From contig NZ_SKCG01000003.1 in the NCBI RefSeq assembly GCF_005434915.1, positions 558,001 to 622,000 on the forward strand: 64,000 bases of DNA, in the 5' to 3' direction. Position 1 is the first letter of the stretch; each line of letters starts with the position of its first letter. The notes under the pieces were generated by a model, which ran no database searches, had not been told where the DNA came from, and was given only the letters and a program-made list of their open reading frames with translations. Of the stretch, positions 43,550 to 54,386 are shown piece after piece. The stretch comes from Aurantiacibacter suaedae. Lineage in GTDB: Bacteria > Pseudomonadota > Alphaproteobacteria > Sphingomonadales > Sphingomonadaceae. The position numbers and the translations under genes were made by a program.

Positions 43550-45898
43550 GTGAGTGACGGACATTCCGATCTGCCGAAACTGCCGCTGCGACTGAGTCCG
43601 CTGCAAGTTCTGGGCTTGAAAGACACCGAAGAAGGCGACTGGTCGCGCCTGCGCAGCCTACAGTACTCCTCGTTGCACAGGGAAACGGTTGGCCGCGCTT
43701 CGGCGAACGTCGCCGCGTCGCTGGTAGCGTTTTCGATATATTCTTCCCATGTCGGTATCGCATTGCTGGCCCTCTGGAGTTTGGCGCAGCTCTTGGCGAC
43801 GCTGAACCTTTTGCGGATCGAACAGAAGTTCTCCCATCTCGATGGACGGCGCATGACGCGTAGCGATTTCTACGGCCACTTGCTGGCGGTCGGCGCGCTG
43901 GCCAGCTTGTGGAGCTTCGCCCTGTTCGCCTTCGTGCCGAAGGGGCAGATGGTCGAACATTTTGCGCTGTGGACCATTGTCGGCATGATTGTGGCGGGCG
44001 CATCGGCAACGTTGAATTCCGCTCCTGCCGGGCCCGCGCTGTTCGGACTCGTCACCGGGATGGCGGGGTCGATATCGTTTGCCTTGGCCGGAGATTGGTA
44101 TTTCGTGGTGGTCTGCGCGACCTTTGCCGGCATCGCGGTCGCCAGCGCGATTGCGAACGGCCGGATGTACCTCGCCGCCCGAATTGCCGAGGTGGGGGTG
44201 GCGGAAAAGTCCGAGGTGGTCTCCCTTCTGCTGCGCGAACACGAGGCTAACGAGGCGGACTGGCTGTGGCAGATCGACGTCAATCGCAAGGTTCGCTCTC
44301 CTTCGCCGCGTTTCGCCTTTGCGCTGGGACGCGACCGCGCCGCAGTGGAAGGGGAGAGCCTTCTGCGTCTGATCGGCGGCGAGATTACGCGCGACGCCAG
44401 CGAGGATAAAGGGCTGCGCAAGCTGGCCGAAAATCTGAAGCAACGCGCCACATTTTCCGACCTTCTGGTGCAGGTGCAAGTGCCCGACGGCCATCGCTGG
44501 TGGGAGCTATCGGGCGCGCCGATTGTCGATGAGAACGGTACCTTCCACGGCTTTCGCGGGGTAGGTTCGGACGTAACCGCGCAGCGTGACCGCGACGAGA
44601 AAATCGCTTACCTTGCGCGCTACGATACGCTTTCGGGCTTGCCCAACCGCCTTATGCTGAACGAGGCACTGGCCGATGCGCTGCGTTATTGCGAGCAGTG
44701 GAAGTCGCGCTGCGCGTTCCTGATGATCGATCTCGACCGCTTCAAATCGATCAACGATTCGCTTGGCCATCAGATGGGCGACCGGCTGCTGGCCAAGGTT
44801 TCGCAGCGGCTGGCCTCCGTGCTCGGAGAGGGCGAGATGTGCGGCCGTCTCGGCGGTGACGAGTTTGCGGTGGTGATCCGCGATGCCGGCAAGATCGGCA
44901 ATGTCGAGCGCATTTGCGAAGCCATCATCACCAGCCTCTCCAAGCCTTACAACCTCGATCACCACACCCTGTTCATCGGCGCCAGCGTCGGCTCGGCGAT
45001 TGGTCCGCGTGATGGATCGAGCGTCGAGACGCTGATGCGCAACGCCGATCTCGCGCTATATCGGGCGAAAGATGAAGGCGGCAATGTCCACTTCAGCTAC
45101 GTGCCCTCGCTTCACGCCGAGGCCGAGGAGCGGCGCGTGCTGGAGGGCAGCCTGCGCCGGGCCATCGCCAACAACGAATTGCAGCTCAATTTCCAGCCGG
45201 TGGTGGACGCCAACTCTGAGGACGTGGTCAGCTTCGAGGCGCTGCTGCGCTGGAACAGTTGCGAGCACGGCAAGGTCAGCCCGGCCAAGTTTATCCCGCT
45301 CGCCGAAGACACCCGCCTCATTGTTCCTATTGGCAACTGGGTGCTGCACAACGCCTGCCGCGAGGCGGTCAAGTGGCCGGCCCACGTGAGAATTGCCGTA
45401 AATGTTTCGGGCGAACAGCTGTTGGAGCCGGACTTCGCCAATGAAGTGGTGCGCGCACTTGCCGATTCGGGCTTGCCGCCGCAGCGGCTCGAGGTGGAGG
45501 TGACCGAGAGCGTGTTCCTGCGCGATGGGCGCACCGCGCGCGAAACGCTGGAGAAGATTCTCGCGCTCGGCTGCACCGTGGCGCTCGACGATTTCGGTAC
45601 CGGCTATAGCTCGCTTGGCTATCTGCGTTCGCTGCGCTTCTCCACAATCAAGGTGGACCGCAGCTTTGTGCTCGGTGCCAGCGAGGGCAGTCAGGAAAGC
45701 GTGGCAATCATCAATGCCGTGGTCGCCATGGCGCGCAGCCTTAACATGACCACCACCGCTGAGGGGGTGGAGGACAAGGAACAAGCACGGATGATCGGCG
45801 ACCTAGGCTGCGACAAGATTCAGGGCTACTACTTCGGCAGACCAATGGTGGCCGAAGATGCCCGCAAGTTGCTGCGGATGAAGCGCGAGGCTGCCTAG
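43550..45898 (+). CDS. Membrane GGDEF-EAL cyclic-di-GMP protein with PAS-like domain
   Basis: The 782-residue protein has five or six N-terminal transmembrane helices (about 55-205). A PAS-like region follows (about 240-350), then a GGDEF domain with intact GGDEF near residue 435 and an EAL domain starting near 545, with FEALLRW, DDFGTGYSSL and TAEGVED. The key metal and catalytic residues of both appear present, so synthase and phosphodiesterase activity are each possible. The start is a GTG at 43550; the nearby ATG at 43539 runs into a stop. No partner gene is obvious. Confidence 0.93.
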   Translation: MSDGHSDLPKLPLRLSPLQVLGLKDTEEGDWSRLRSLQYSSLHRETVGRASANVAASLVAFSIYSSHVGIALLALWSLAQLLATLNLLRIEQKFSHLDGRRMTRSDFYGHLLAVGALASLWSFALFAFVPKGQMVEHFALWTIVGMIVAGASATLNSAPAGPALFGLVTGMAGSISFALAGDWYFVVVCATFAGIAVASAIANGRMYLAARIAEVGVAEKSEVVSLLLREHEANEADWLWQIDVNRKVRSPSPRFAFALGRDRAAVEGESLLRLIGGEITRDASEDKGLRKLAENLKQRATFSDLLVQVQVPDGHRWWELSGAPIVDENGTFHGFRGVGSDVTAQRDRDEKIAYLARYDTLSGLPNRLMLNEALADALRYCEQWKSRCAFLMIDLDRFKSINDSLGHQMGDRLLAKVSQRLASVLGEGEMCGRLGGDEFAVVIRDAGKIGNVERICEAIITSLSKPYNLDHHTLFIGASVGSAIGPRDGSSVETLMRNADLALYRAKDEGGNVHFSYVPSLHAEAEERRVLEGSLRRAIANNELQLNFQPVVDANSEDVVSFEALLRWNSCEHGKVSPAKFIPLAEDTRLIVPIGNWVLHNACREAVKWPAHVRIAVNVSGEQLLEPDFANEVVRALADSGLPPQRLEVEVTESVFLRDGRTARETLEKILALGCTVALDDFGTGYSSLGYLRSLRFSTIKVDRSFVLGASEGSQESVAIINAVVAMARSLNMTTTAEGVEDKEQARMIGDLGCDKIQGYYFGRPMVAEDARKLLRMKREAA

Positions 45899-45991
45899 CT
45901 TTCTTTCCGATCACCCCATCCGGGCGATCGTCCTCGGTGCTGATCCCTCCACTGCGTTGCGGGGCACCTGCGGGGTGCGCGCTCGCGCTTG

Positions 45992-46008
45992 CGGCCCCGA
46001 AGGGGCCG
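45992..46008. terminator. Possible hairpin between convergent genes
   Basis: CGGCCCC and GGGGCCG form a 7-bp stem with a three-base loop between the GGDEF-EAL gene and purQ. There is no T-tract, so an intrinsic terminator role is weakly supported. Confidence 0.3.
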
Positions 46009-46043
46009 TTGGGAGGTAAGGTCAGCGTTTGGCCTGGTGGCGC

Positions 46044-46715
46044 TTAGGCGACCGCGAGGTTCGCGAAGATGCTCTCGAACATGGCACGGCCGTCGGTGCC
46101 GCCTTGCGCATCTTCGATGGCGCGCTCGGGGTGCGGCATCATGCCGAGCACATTGCCCGCCTCGTTCAGAACACCGGCGATGTCGCGCTGCGAACCGTTG
46201 CAGGTCTCGCCATAGCGGAAGGCCACGCGGCCTTCGCCCTCGATCCGGTCAAGCGTCTCGGCATCGGCGAAGTAGTTGCCATCGTGGTGGGCGACAGGAA
46301 TGCGGATCGTCGATCCGGTGTCATAGCTGCGGGTGAAAAGGCTCTCAGCGTTTTCGACTTTGAGCGGCACGGTGCGGCAAATGAAGGTTTGCCCCGCATT
46401 GCGCATCAGTGCGCCCGGCAGCAGCCCAGCCTCCGTCAGCACTTGAAAGCCGTTGCACACGCCCAGCACCGGCACGCCGCGGCCGGCCGCCGCGACCACG
46501 CTGCGCATGATCGGGCTGTTGGCTGCCATCGCGCCCGAGCGCAGATAGTCGCCATACGAAAAGCCTCCGGGCAGGGCGATGAAGTCGAGGCTGTCGGGCA
46601 GCTCGGCATCGCCGTGCCACACGCGGATCGGCGCGGTGCCGGAAATCTTCTCGATCGCCACCGCCATGTCGCGGTCGCAGTTCGAGCCGGGAAAGGTGAT
46701 GACTGCGGCGCGCAT
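46044..46715 (-). CDS. purQ: FGAM synthase, glutaminase subunit
   Basis: The 223-residue protein has [22 protein letters not shown] and the nucleophilic Cys in [11 protein letters not shown] (about 87). The partner His and Glu are in MMPHPERA. It feeds ammonia to PurL. The stop of purS overlaps its start (TGATG). purL is not in the window. Confidence 0.97.
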   Translation of the reverse strand: MRAAVITFPGSNCDRDMAVAIEKISGTAPIRVWHGDAELPDSLDFIALPGGFSYGDYLRSGAMAANSPIMRSVVAAAGRGVPVLGVCNGFQVLTEAGLLPGALMRNAGQTFICRTVPLKVENAESLFTRSYDTGSTIRIPVAHHDGNYFADAETLDRIEGEGRVAFRYGETCNGSQRDIAGVLNEAGNVLGMMPHPERAIEDAQGGTDGRAMFESIFANLAVA

Positions 46716-46951
46716 CAGGCGGCCACCTTCTCGATGCGGTAGTTCTCGATCACAGTGTTGGCGAGCAGCTTCTCGCACATCTCGGCGAGTGCCTCGTCGC
46801 TGGTGGTGTCGGCCACTTCCAGCTCGATCAGGCGGCCGATGCGCACGTCCTCGACGCCGGCAAAGCCGAGGCCATCGAGCGCATGATGCACAGCGCGACC
46901 CTGCGGATCGAGAACGCCGGGCTTCAGGCTGACATGGATACGGACTTTCAT
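46715..46951 (-). CDS. purS: FGAM synthase subunit PurS
   Basis: The 78-residue product begins [20 protein letters not shown] and has [11 protein letters not shown] and [13 protein letters not shown], the full PurS pattern. It forms the complex with PurQ and PurL. The start at 46951 matches the conserved first residues; codons upstream are not conserved. Confidence 0.95.
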   Translation of the reverse strand: MKVRIHVSLKPGVLDPQGRAVHHALDGLGFAGVEDVRIGRLIELEVADTTSDEALAEMCEKLLANTVIENYRIEKVAA

Positions 46952-47124
46952 GGGCTTACTCGCGAATGGAATTTCAAACCGGGTGTGAACCGGCCTATGG
47001 CTATTGCCGCGCCCGCGCACAAGGGGGCAGGTGCGCCCAGCCACAACAGATTATTACAATTGCGCCGTTGTGCCGACAACACACGGGTTCTACCGCAAAT
47101 GTCATCCAAACATGGAGGGGGCGT

Positions 47125-48306
47125 ATGAGCCAGTCGCGAAAAAGCACCATCTCAGGTACCGGACAGCGGTTGAAGGGGCGCCCCCATCTCTCACCGCGCG
47201 CGCGCCGACAGAAGCTCTGGCTCGACGTGCACCGCTGGCTAGGGATCATCCTGCTGATCCCGATGGCGGTGCTGGGCGTGACCGGCTCGGCACAGGTCTG
47301 GCAAGATGAAACCGAGGCGCTGCTCAACCCCGCGCGCGAGGTGGCGGCCAGTGCCGATCCCGCCGCGCTGACCGTGGGGCATGTGGCGGCAGCGCGCGCA
47401 GCGGCAAGCGACTATGGGCCGCTGACCGCAATCGAGATCGGCGATGTCGGCACCCCGCTGGTGGCACGCAGCGCGCCTTATGCCGAGCCGTTGCACGGCA
47501 TTGCGGGGCCGGTTTCGCGGCTGATATATGTCGACCCGGATAGCGCGCAGGTGATCGACAGCGCCCCCTCCTCGGGCAGCTTTATGTGGTACATGCATTT
47601 CGTCCACGGGCTGTTTCTCATCCCCGACGGCGGGCGGCAGGTGGTCGGCTGGATGGGCTGGTTCCTGCTGGTCTCCGCCGTGACCGGGCTGGTGGTGTTC
47701 TGGCCCGGCAAAGGCCGGATCGTTGCCGCGCTGCGCTGGCGCAAGCGAGATGGCAAGGCGCTGAACCTGCACCGGCAGTCGGGCTTCCTGCTGTCGCTGG
47801 TGATCGTGGTCGAGGCGGTGACGGGGGCGTGGATTTCCTTCCCGCAGGCGATGGCATCGCTGGTCGAGCCGGGTGTCGAGCAGCCGCAGCGCCGCCGTCC
47901 ACCGCCGCCCGGTGGCAATGGCGCGCCGCTGGCGGTGAGCGACGAGGCATGGCTCGCGGCACTCGGCGAAGCGGAAATCGCCTTTCCCGGACGACCGAAG
48001 TCCATTGCCGCGCCCACCGAGCAGGAAGGCTCATGGAAGATCGAACTGGCGGGCGAGGGCGTCGACGGTTCGGTCAGCGTACCCGTCGGTGGCGGCGAGG
48101 TAACGGTCAATGAAAGCGAGCAGCGCGCCGGACCGCCGCCGCCAAGCACCCGAGCGGGCGCGATCGCGACGGTCATGCGGCAGCTGCACTATGCCACCAT
48201 CGGCGGCATCGTCTGGCAACTGCTGGTGTTCCTGAGCGGGTTCGCGCTGACCTTCCTCGCGGTCTCGGGCATCTACACCTGGGGCAAGCGCAAGCTGGGC
48301 CGTTAG
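47125..48306 (+). CDS. PepSY-associated membrane protein
   Basis: The 393-residue protein has a basic N-terminus, then LWLDVHRWLGIILLIPMAVLGVTGS, the PepSY-TM helix signature. A periplasmic part follows with a His pair near WYMHFVHGLFL, then more helices (WMGWFLLVSAVTGLVVFWP, LNLHRQSGFLLSLVIVV) and a last helix at the C-terminus. The His-containing helices resemble those of iron-uptake associated reductases. The start at 47125 follows GGAGGGGG. It is divergent from purS. Confidence 0.87.
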   Translation: MSQSRKSTISGTGQRLKGRPHLSPRARRQKLWLDVHRWLGIILLIPMAVLGVTGSAQVWQDETEALLNPAREVAASADPAALTVGHVAAARAAASDYGPLTAIEIGDVGTPLVARSAPYAEPLHGIAGPVSRLIYVDPDSAQVIDSAPSSGSFMWYMHFVHGLFLIPDGGRQVVGWMGWFLLVSAVTGLVVFWPGKGRIVAALRWRKRDGKALNLHRQSGFLLSLVIVVEAVTGAWISFPQAMASLVEPGVEQPQRRRPPPPGGNGAPLAVSDEAWLAALGEAEIAFPGRPKSIAAPTEQEGSWKIELAGEGVDGSVSVPVGGGEVTVNESEQRAGPPPPSTRAGAIATVMRQLHYATIGGIVWQLLVFLSGFALTFLAVSGIYTWGKRKLGR

Positions 48307-51200
48307 GGCTGGCTGCTCTGGCTGGCTTGCGGGCGCGGCATCACCGCGATCTCCAACCGTTCGTCGGGGATAAGGAACCGTTGCGCCATCGCGGTCAGAT
48401 CGGCGGGCGTGAGCGCGGCGATCTTGTCGCGCCCGGTCAGGAACCGCTCGGTCCGCCACGGCTCGGACTGAACCTCGTCGGCAATCTGCAACCAGCCGCT
48501 GTTGGTGTCGAGCAGGTTGTCGTAAGCCTCCAGCATCGGCTGGCGGGCGCGCAGCAGCAGGTCTTCGTCGATCCCGCCATCGCGCAGCCTGGCAAGCGTT
48601 TCCAGCATGGCCTCGCGCGCTTCGTCGACATGCTCGGCGCTCAGCGAGGCCGAGAAGCTGAAGGTGCCGTAGCCCGGATAGGTGCGCGACTGTTCGGCAT
48701 TGGCCGAGGGTGAATAGGTCTGCCCCAGTTCCTCGCGCAGCGAATCGGTAAGCGCGATCCGCGCCACCCGCTGCAACAGTTCGAGCCGCAGGTTGGTGTC
48801 GTGATCCTTATCGTCGGTGGTCGGCCAGAGCATCGTCAGGGCCGCCTGATCGGCGGGGCCATCATGATACACTACCCGCGGCGAACGATCCTGTGTGAAG
48901 CTGCGCGAGAGGTTCTCGGTGTAGGGCCGGAACGCGGCCTCGCGCTGTGGCAGCGCGCCGAGAGTGCGGGCTATCAATTCAATCGTACGATCTTCGTCGA
49001 TGTCGCCCACAATAGTGAGTTCGATCGCGCCGTGGTCCAGCCGGTCGGCAATGCTGGCGCGCAGTTGATCGAACGTCATGCCGAGATAAGCGGCTTCGTC
49101 CTGGTAAGAAAAGCGCGGGTCGCCATCGCTGATGATGCGACCGCGCGCGAAGCCCAGAGCGGCAGCGGGCGTGGCGTTGCGGCGGGCGAAGAAGGCGCGC
49201 ACGTTCTGCCGCGATTGCGCTTCGCCTGCCGACCGGAAGCCGGGATCGGAGAGCGCGGCGGCGAAAAGCTCAAGTTGCAGTTCTAGGTCGTCGGGCGTGG
49301 TGCCCGCGCCCATCTGGAAGCGCGATTCGTTCGAGGCAAAGCCGAACGACACATTGCGCCCGGCAAGGATCGACAGCAGCTCGTCATAGCTGTGCTTGCC
49401 AAGCCCGCCCTGCGGCAGGAAAGAGGCGAGCCCGGTCGCCAGCGGGTTATCGCGCGTGTTCAGCAGGTCGCCCCCATCGAGGTTGAGCCGCAAGAGCACC
49501 CGGTCAGCCTGAAGATCGGTCTGCTTGAGGTTGAGCATAACCCCGTTGGCGAATGTAACTTCGCGAATGCCCAGCTCGGGCTGGCGCATATCCTTTGCCA
49601 CCACGCCGGGTGTGCCGAAATCCTGATAGGCAAACTCCGTCAAAGCCTCGTCGGCGGGCGGGCTGACTTCGCGCTCCATGCCCTCGCTCCAGGCGGTGCG
49701 CAGAGCTTCGGCGCCGCCTTCGGGCGCGGCTTCGCCTTCGTATCGGATGAGCGGATTGTCGAGCGGCACCACCTCGTCGCGCATCGCCGCCAGCACCGTG
49801 CCGGGCGTGATCTCGTGCGCATGAGCGGTAAAGCGTTCGAGCGCGCTTTCGGGCGTGGTCGGCACCTGTCCGTCGCGCAGCAGCGTGACCGCGCCGGTGA
49901 CGAAGGTGGAGTTGGGGCGGGTGGCCGCACCTGCGGCATTGGCGGTGATCGCGGCGCGATAGTTGGCAAGCTGCTCGGCCACTTCCGCCTCGGTAAAGCC
50001 GTAGGTCAGCGCGCGGCGATATTCCTCCTGCGCCGCTTCGAGCCCGCGCTCCCACGCGCCCGAGATCGCATAGACGGTGAGCGAGGTGGTGCGCCCTTCC
50101 TTGCCGACATCGCTGGTGGACAGGCCCGCAGCGCGGAATGGCGGATCCTCCAGCCGGGTTAGCCGCTCAAGCCTTCGGTTGATGATGTCGTAGCCGATCG
50201 CGCGCCGCAGGCGGATGCGCCTTGCTTCTTCGGTGTCAGGCCCGCCCAGCCAGGGGCCGTGACGGCTCACCGTGATGCGCTGGGCGAGGGCGGGGTCGAG
50301 ATATAGCTGGGTCTTGCCGGCAAGGTCGAAGTCGACTGGCCCCATCGTTGCGGCCGGCATCGACTGCTCGGCCTGCCAGTCCTCGAAACGCTCGCGGATC
50401 ATCGCCTCGACCGCGTCGGGATCATAGTCGCCCACCACGATCAGTGCGACGTTATCGGGGCGATAGTAATGGTCCCACAACGCCTTCAACTTCGCGCCGG
50501 TGGCCGCATTCACAGTTTCAGGCAGACCGCCCGGAAAGCGCTGCGCCATCGCCGAGCCGGGATAAGTGAAGGCCAGCGAATCCTTGGCCGAACGCTGCTG
50601 ATAGGTGTCGCGCACCGAGATTTCGGAGAGGATAATCCCCCGTTCGCGCTCCACCGCCTCCTCGTCGAATGTCAGTTCGCTGGCGGTCTCGCGCATCAGC
50701 ATCAGCGCGGTGTCGAGCAGCGCAGGATCGTTGCGCGGCAGATCAAGCCGGTAAAGCGTGGTATCGAAGCCGGTTGAGGCATTGGTGTCGGCCCCAAAGG
50801 CCAGCCCCTCGCGTTCGAGCAGCTTCACCATCTCGCCTTCGGGCAGATGGGTCGATCCATTGAAGGCCATGTGCTCGATATAATGCGCCCAGCCTTGCTG
50901 TTCGTCGGTCTCGGCGGCGGAGCCGAAATCGACCCACAGCTGCACCAGCCCCTGCTCGGGCGGGGTGCCATTTGGGCGAACGATGTAGCGCATCCCGTTG
51001 GCCAGCACGCCGGTGCGGTAAGCCGGGTCTTTCGGCAAGTCGCTGGCGGCGAAGGGCCAGGGATCGGCGGGGGCGGCCACCGCCGCCTCGGCCGCATATT
51101 CAGGCGCCTGCGCCGCCGCCGGAGTGGTGAGGGCAAGCGAGAGCGCAAGCGCGGACGAGAGCGTCGCGAAAAGCCGCGCGCGATAGGCAGGACGTGTCAT
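48303..51200 (-). CDS. M16 family zinc peptidase, exported
   Basis: The 965-residue protein has a signal peptide (LTTPAAAQ) and the inverted zinc motif HYIEH (about 106-110), with the downstream Glu region (EERGIILSE-type ERERGIILSEI). The C-terminal M16 half has no second motif, as usual. It would degrade peptides in the periplasm. The start at 51200 has AAGG nine bases upstream; the frame extends upstream without similarity. It overlaps the convergent PepSY gene by four bases. Confidence 0.93.
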   Translation of the reverse strand: MTRPAYRARLFATLSSALALSLALTTPAAAQAPEYAAEAAVAAPADPWPFAASDLPKDPAYRTGVLANGMRYIVRPNGTPPEQGLVQLWVDFGSAAETDEQQGWAHYIEHMAFNGSTHLPEGEMVKLLEREGLAFGADTNASTGFDTTLYRLDLPRNDPALLDTALMLMRETASELTFDEEAVERERGIILSEISVRDTYQQRSAKDSLAFTYPGSAMAQRFPGGLPETVNAATGAKLKALWDHYYRPDNVALIVVGDYDPDAVEAMIRERFEDWQAEQSMPAATMGPVDFDLAGKTQLYLDPALAQRITVSRHGPWLGGPDTEEARRIRLRRAIGYDIINRRLERLTRLEDPPFRAAGLSTSDVGKEGRTTSLTVYAISGAWERGLEAAQEEYRRALTYGFTEAEVAEQLANYRAAITANAAGAATRPNSTFVTGAVTLLRDGQVPTTPESALERFTAHAHEITPGTVLAAMRDEVVPLDNPLIRYEGEAAPEGGAEALRTAWSEGMEREVSPPADEALTEFAYQDFGTPGVVAKDMRQPELGIREVTFANGVMLNLKQTDLQADRVLLRLNLDGGDLLNTRDNPLATGLASFLPQGGLGKHSYDELLSILAGRNVSFGFASNESRFQMGAGTTPDDLELQLELFAAALSDPGFRSAGEAQSRQNVRAFFARRNATPAAALGFARGRIISDGDPRFSYQDEAAYLGMTFDQLRASIADRLDHGAIELTIVGDIDEDRTIELIARTLGALPQREAAFRPYTENLSRSFTQDRSPRVVYHDGPADQAALTMLWPTTDDKDHDTNLRLELLQRVARIALTDSLREELGQTYSPSANAEQSRTYPGYGTFSFSASLSAEHVDEAREAMLETLARLRDGGIDEDLLLRARQPMLEAYDNLLDTNSGWLQIADEVQSEPWRTERFLTGRDKIAALTPADLTAMAQRFLIPDERLEIAVMPRPQASQSSQP

Positions 51201-51252
51201 TGCCGCACCTTGTGGCGGCATCCAGCTGAACCTGCAATGTCCTCGGCTTGGT

Positions 51253-53295
51253 TCAGCCAAGGTCGGCCATGCAGGCGGAGTAATCATCGAGCCAGTCGAC
51301 TTCGTCCGTGGCGGGAACGCGCTGCTGCTCACTGGCCGAGAAGTCGTCGTAGGGATCGAACTCGATGCGGGCCATCGAGTTGTCGAAGTCCGCAAGGCGG
51401 GCATTGTCACGCTCTGCCAGATCGCGATCCACTTCGGGTTGCTCGGTGCGTGACACGCGGATCATGCGGATTTCCTTCCCGCGCCGCTCGAACGCGCGGC
51501 GGAACGATGTGCCATACATCCTGGTCGAGAACGCGGTGTTGTAGGACCACTGTTCGGGCTTTGTATCGGCGGGAAGCCGCACGGTGGTCACGTTGCAGGT
51601 GAAGTCCACATCCTTGATGAAGGGAGCGTCCTGATCCTGGTCGCTGCTGCGCTGGCGGCGTTCCGGAGGGCTGAAGCCACCACCCGGCAAGGTCAGCGAG
51701 AAGCGGTCGCCGCTACGCTCGTCCCAGTCGGGAAGGCCGGTGCCGACGATTTCGAGAATGCTGGCCTGATGGTCGATATCGAACCGCCAGGTTACGTCGT
51801 CGATGGTGTCCCAATACGTCGATCCGGCGAGCTGGTTGCGGAAGGCCATCTCCAGTTGATCGTCGGTGGCGGCAGAGAACTGCGCATATTCGACCAGCGC
51901 TTGCGGGCCTCGCATGATGCGGGTCTGGCGGAGCCGAGCGGGCGTCTCGAAGCCTTCTCTGGCATCGATGTCGTGGAGAGCAATAGTGCGCGGAATGCTG
52001 TCCGGCTGCCATTCTACTGGGTCGAGGTTCGAACCAGTCTCGGTCAGCGGCAACACCCAGCGATAGGGCAGGAGCGGGCGCTCGCTCGGTCGGGCGACGG
52101 CCGGAAAGGTGCCGTCTAGCCAGTAGGTCTGGCCCTCGATCTCGGCGCGCACCAAAACGTGATCGAACAGCATCGGGCTGGGCAAGCGCTGGTCGAGCCC
52201 ATCATCGATCCCGGCGTTGCTGGCGAGCACTGCCTGCGCCGGGACGCCGAGTTCGTCGAGCAGGGCGAGCAGCAGCGCGGTCTTGCCCTTGCAATCGCCA
52301 TAGCGACGTTGCCACGTCTCTTCGGCGCTGGCCGGAGTCAGCGCGCCGTCATTCAGGCCGACGTAGATATAGCGCACCTGCTGTTCGACCAGTTCGAGCG
52401 CGGCGGCGGCGCGGACCATCGGGTCGGCATGGCGCGCCGCGATGCGTTCGGCTTCGCGCCGGACTGGCGAATCTGGCCCAAGCTGCCGGGCACTGTCGAA
52501 CAGGCCATAGATGCGCTGCGAGACCGCTGGCCAACTCGGGAAATCGGAGAATTGCAACGTTCGCTGCCAGGCATAGCGCGGAGGGGCATCGCGTGGCGGG
52601 CTGAAGGCCGGGGGATTGTCGGCATCGATCACCAGCGAATTTGCGGTGCGCGTGGCGAAAGGCTCCAGCCCTTCGGCGAGCACAATCTCGGGCTGGGCAC
52701 CGTCGGCCCAGTCGAGCGCGATGCGGAAGCGACCGGGTGGCGGAACGTCGGCGAGGAACAGCAGGCCATAGTCGCGATCCGTCAGGGTGGGGCTGCCGCT
52801 CGGCACGGTATAGGCGATTTCCAGCTCGTCTCCGATGCGCAGGTCGGGCACTTGCAGGGTAGCCGTCAGCAGCCCGTCGATCCATGCCTGTTCGAGCTGG
52901 TTTTCGCGCCGCAGCACTTCGAACTCATGATCGGCAAGGACGTCGATCGTTTCGCCATCGCGAAGGATGTTGAGCTTGTGCACTGTTGGCGTGCCAGCAG
53001 CCGGGTTCCACGTGATTGCGATATTGCCCAGCGACAGCGCGTTGGGTTGCAGCAACATCGCCTGAAAGGCGCTGTAGGTGAATTGCCCTTCGCTGCCGAA
53101 GTGCGTTTGTGTTTGTTGGCGCCGAAAGAACACCGCCCCGTGCGCATCTTCCGGCGCAGCCAGCGCCGCGATTTCGTCTACCCATTCAGGGGCAGGCGCG
53201 AGCGTGACCCCGTCGTTCTGCGCCAAGGCAGCAGAGGCCGTGGATAGAGCGAGCGAAAGGATGGTGAGCCGAAGAGCCGGAAACGATGATGTCAT
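51253..53295 (-). CDS. DUF3857 and transglutaminase-domain exported protein
   Basis: The 680-residue protein has a signal peptide (ASAALAQ). A DUF3857 domain is at about 40-210 (VPDLRIGDELEIAYTV). A transglutaminase-like core follows with Cys in RRYGDCKGKTALLLALL, His in LFDHVLVRAEI and Asp in YWLDGTFP, then a beta-rich end (WSYNTAF). The triad is intact, suggesting peptide or amide chemistry in the periplasm. The start at 53295 begins the signal peptide. It lies just upstream of the M16 gene and may be co-expressed. Confidence 0.88.
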   Translation of the reverse strand: MTSSFPALRLTILSLALSTASAALAQNDGVTLAPAPEWVDEIAALAAPEDAHGAVFFRRQQTQTHFGSEGQFTYSAFQAMLLQPNALSLGNIAITWNPAAGTPTVHKLNILRDGETIDVLADHEFEVLRRENQLEQAWIDGLLTATLQVPDLRIGDELEIAYTVPSGSPTLTDRDYGLLFLADVPPPGRFRIALDWADGAQPEIVLAEGLEPFATRTANSLVIDADNPPAFSPPRDAPPRYAWQRTLQFSDFPSWPAVSQRIYGLFDSARQLGPDSPVRREAERIAARHADPMVRAAAALELVEQQVRYIYVGLNDGALTPASAEETWQRRYGDCKGKTALLLALLDELGVPAQAVLASNAGIDDGLDQRLPSPMLFDHVLVRAEIEGQTYWLDGTFPAVARPSERPLLPYRWVLPLTETGSNLDPVEWQPDSIPRTIALHDIDAREGFETPARLRQTRIMRGPQALVEYAQFSAATDDQLEMAFRNQLAGSTYWDTIDDVTWRFDIDHQASILEIVGTGLPDWDERSGDRFSLTLPGGGFSPPERRQRSSDQDQDAPFIKDVDFTCNVTTVRLPADTKPEQWSYNTAFSTRMYGTSFRRAFERRGKEIRMIRVSRTEQPEVDRDLAERDNARLADFDNSMARIEFDPYDDFSASEQQRVPATDEVDWLDDYSACMADLG

Positions 53296-53392
53296 GGGAG
53301 CATCATCGCCGAATAATCCTCGGAGACAAGGCGCAATCGCTACAAGACACAAGCAAATTTGACCGGTCTCGCTTGGGTTCGCCCTGTGCGGC

Positions 53393-54199
53393 TTACTTCT
53401 TGGGCTTGCCCGGTGTCGGACGCATCCGAGAGCGCATCGCGTTCATATCGACCACTTCGCCCGGACCGTTGTCGTCGTCCTGCAGCAGGCCAAGACGGCG
53501 GGCGACCTCCTGATAGGCTTCCTGCTCGCCGCCCATGTCGCGGCGGAAGCGATCCTTGTCGAGCTTCTCGTTCGTTTCGAAGTCCCACAGGCGGCAATTG
53601 TCGGGGCTGATCTCGTCGGCGAGGATCACCCGGCTGTAGTCGCCATCGAAGATGCGGCCGAATTCCAGTTTGAAGTCGACCAGACGGATGCCGATCGCGG
53701 CGAACATGCCGCACATGAAGTCGTTCACGCGGATCGCCATGGCGGCGATGTCCTGCATCTCTTCGGGGCCAGCCCAGTTGAAGCAGGCGATGTGCTCTTC
53801 GGCGACCATCGGGTCGTTCAGCTCGTCGCTCTTCAAGTAGTACTCGATCAAGGTGTGCGGCAGCGGTTCGCCTTCTTCGATCCCCAGACGCTTGGAGATC
53901 GAACCGGCGGCCACGTTGCGCACCACCACTTCGAGCGGAATGATCTCCACCTGCCGCACCAGCTGCTCGCGCATGTTGAGGCGGCGGATGAAGTGGGTGG
54001 GAATGCCGATGTGGGCCAACCGCGTGAACACGTGCTCGCTGATGCGGTTGTTGATCACACCCTTGCCGTTGATCGTGCCCTTCTTGGCGGCGTTGAAGGC
54101 GGTGGCGTCATCCTTGAAGTACTGGATCAGCGTGCCCGGTTCGGGGCCTTCATAGAGGATTTTGGCCTTGCCTTCGTAGATCTGGCGGCGACGGGACAT
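53393..54199 (-). CDS. purC: SAICAR synthase
   Basis: The 268-residue protein begins [15 protein letters not shown] and has [47 protein letters not shown] and [14 protein letters not shown], all PurC signatures. It acts in purine synthesis with the purS-purQ and purM-purN genes elsewhere in the window. The C-terminal tail after 245 is lineage-specific. The start at 54199 matches the conserved N-terminus. Confidence 0.97.
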   Translation of the reverse strand: MSRRRQIYEGKAKILYEGPEPGTLIQYFKDDATAFNAAKKGTINGKGVINNRISEHVFTRLAHIGIPTHFIRRLNMREQLVRQVEIIPLEVVVRNVAAGSISKRLGIEEGEPLPHTLIEYYLKSDELNDPMVAEEHIACFNWAGPEEMQDIAAMAIRVNDFMCGMFAAIGIRLVDFKLEFGRIFDGDYSRVILADEISPDNCRLWDFETNEKLDKDRFRRDMGGEQEAYQEVARRLGLLQDDDNGPGEVVDMNAMRSRMRPTPGKPKK

Positions 54200-54386
54200 G
54201 GGCAAACCTCGTGGTTGAAGAACAATGTCTGCGAACAAAAGCGAGCGCCCCGGCGAACGAAGACCCTCGTGTCTCCGCATCAGCCGGGGCGCGAAGCGGC
54301 ACCCTATACACGCGGCTTGGCGCTCTGGCAATTGCGGCTTAGCTCCCTTGCGGCTAGGCGGCTGCGATCCATCAGGGGGGTAAGCA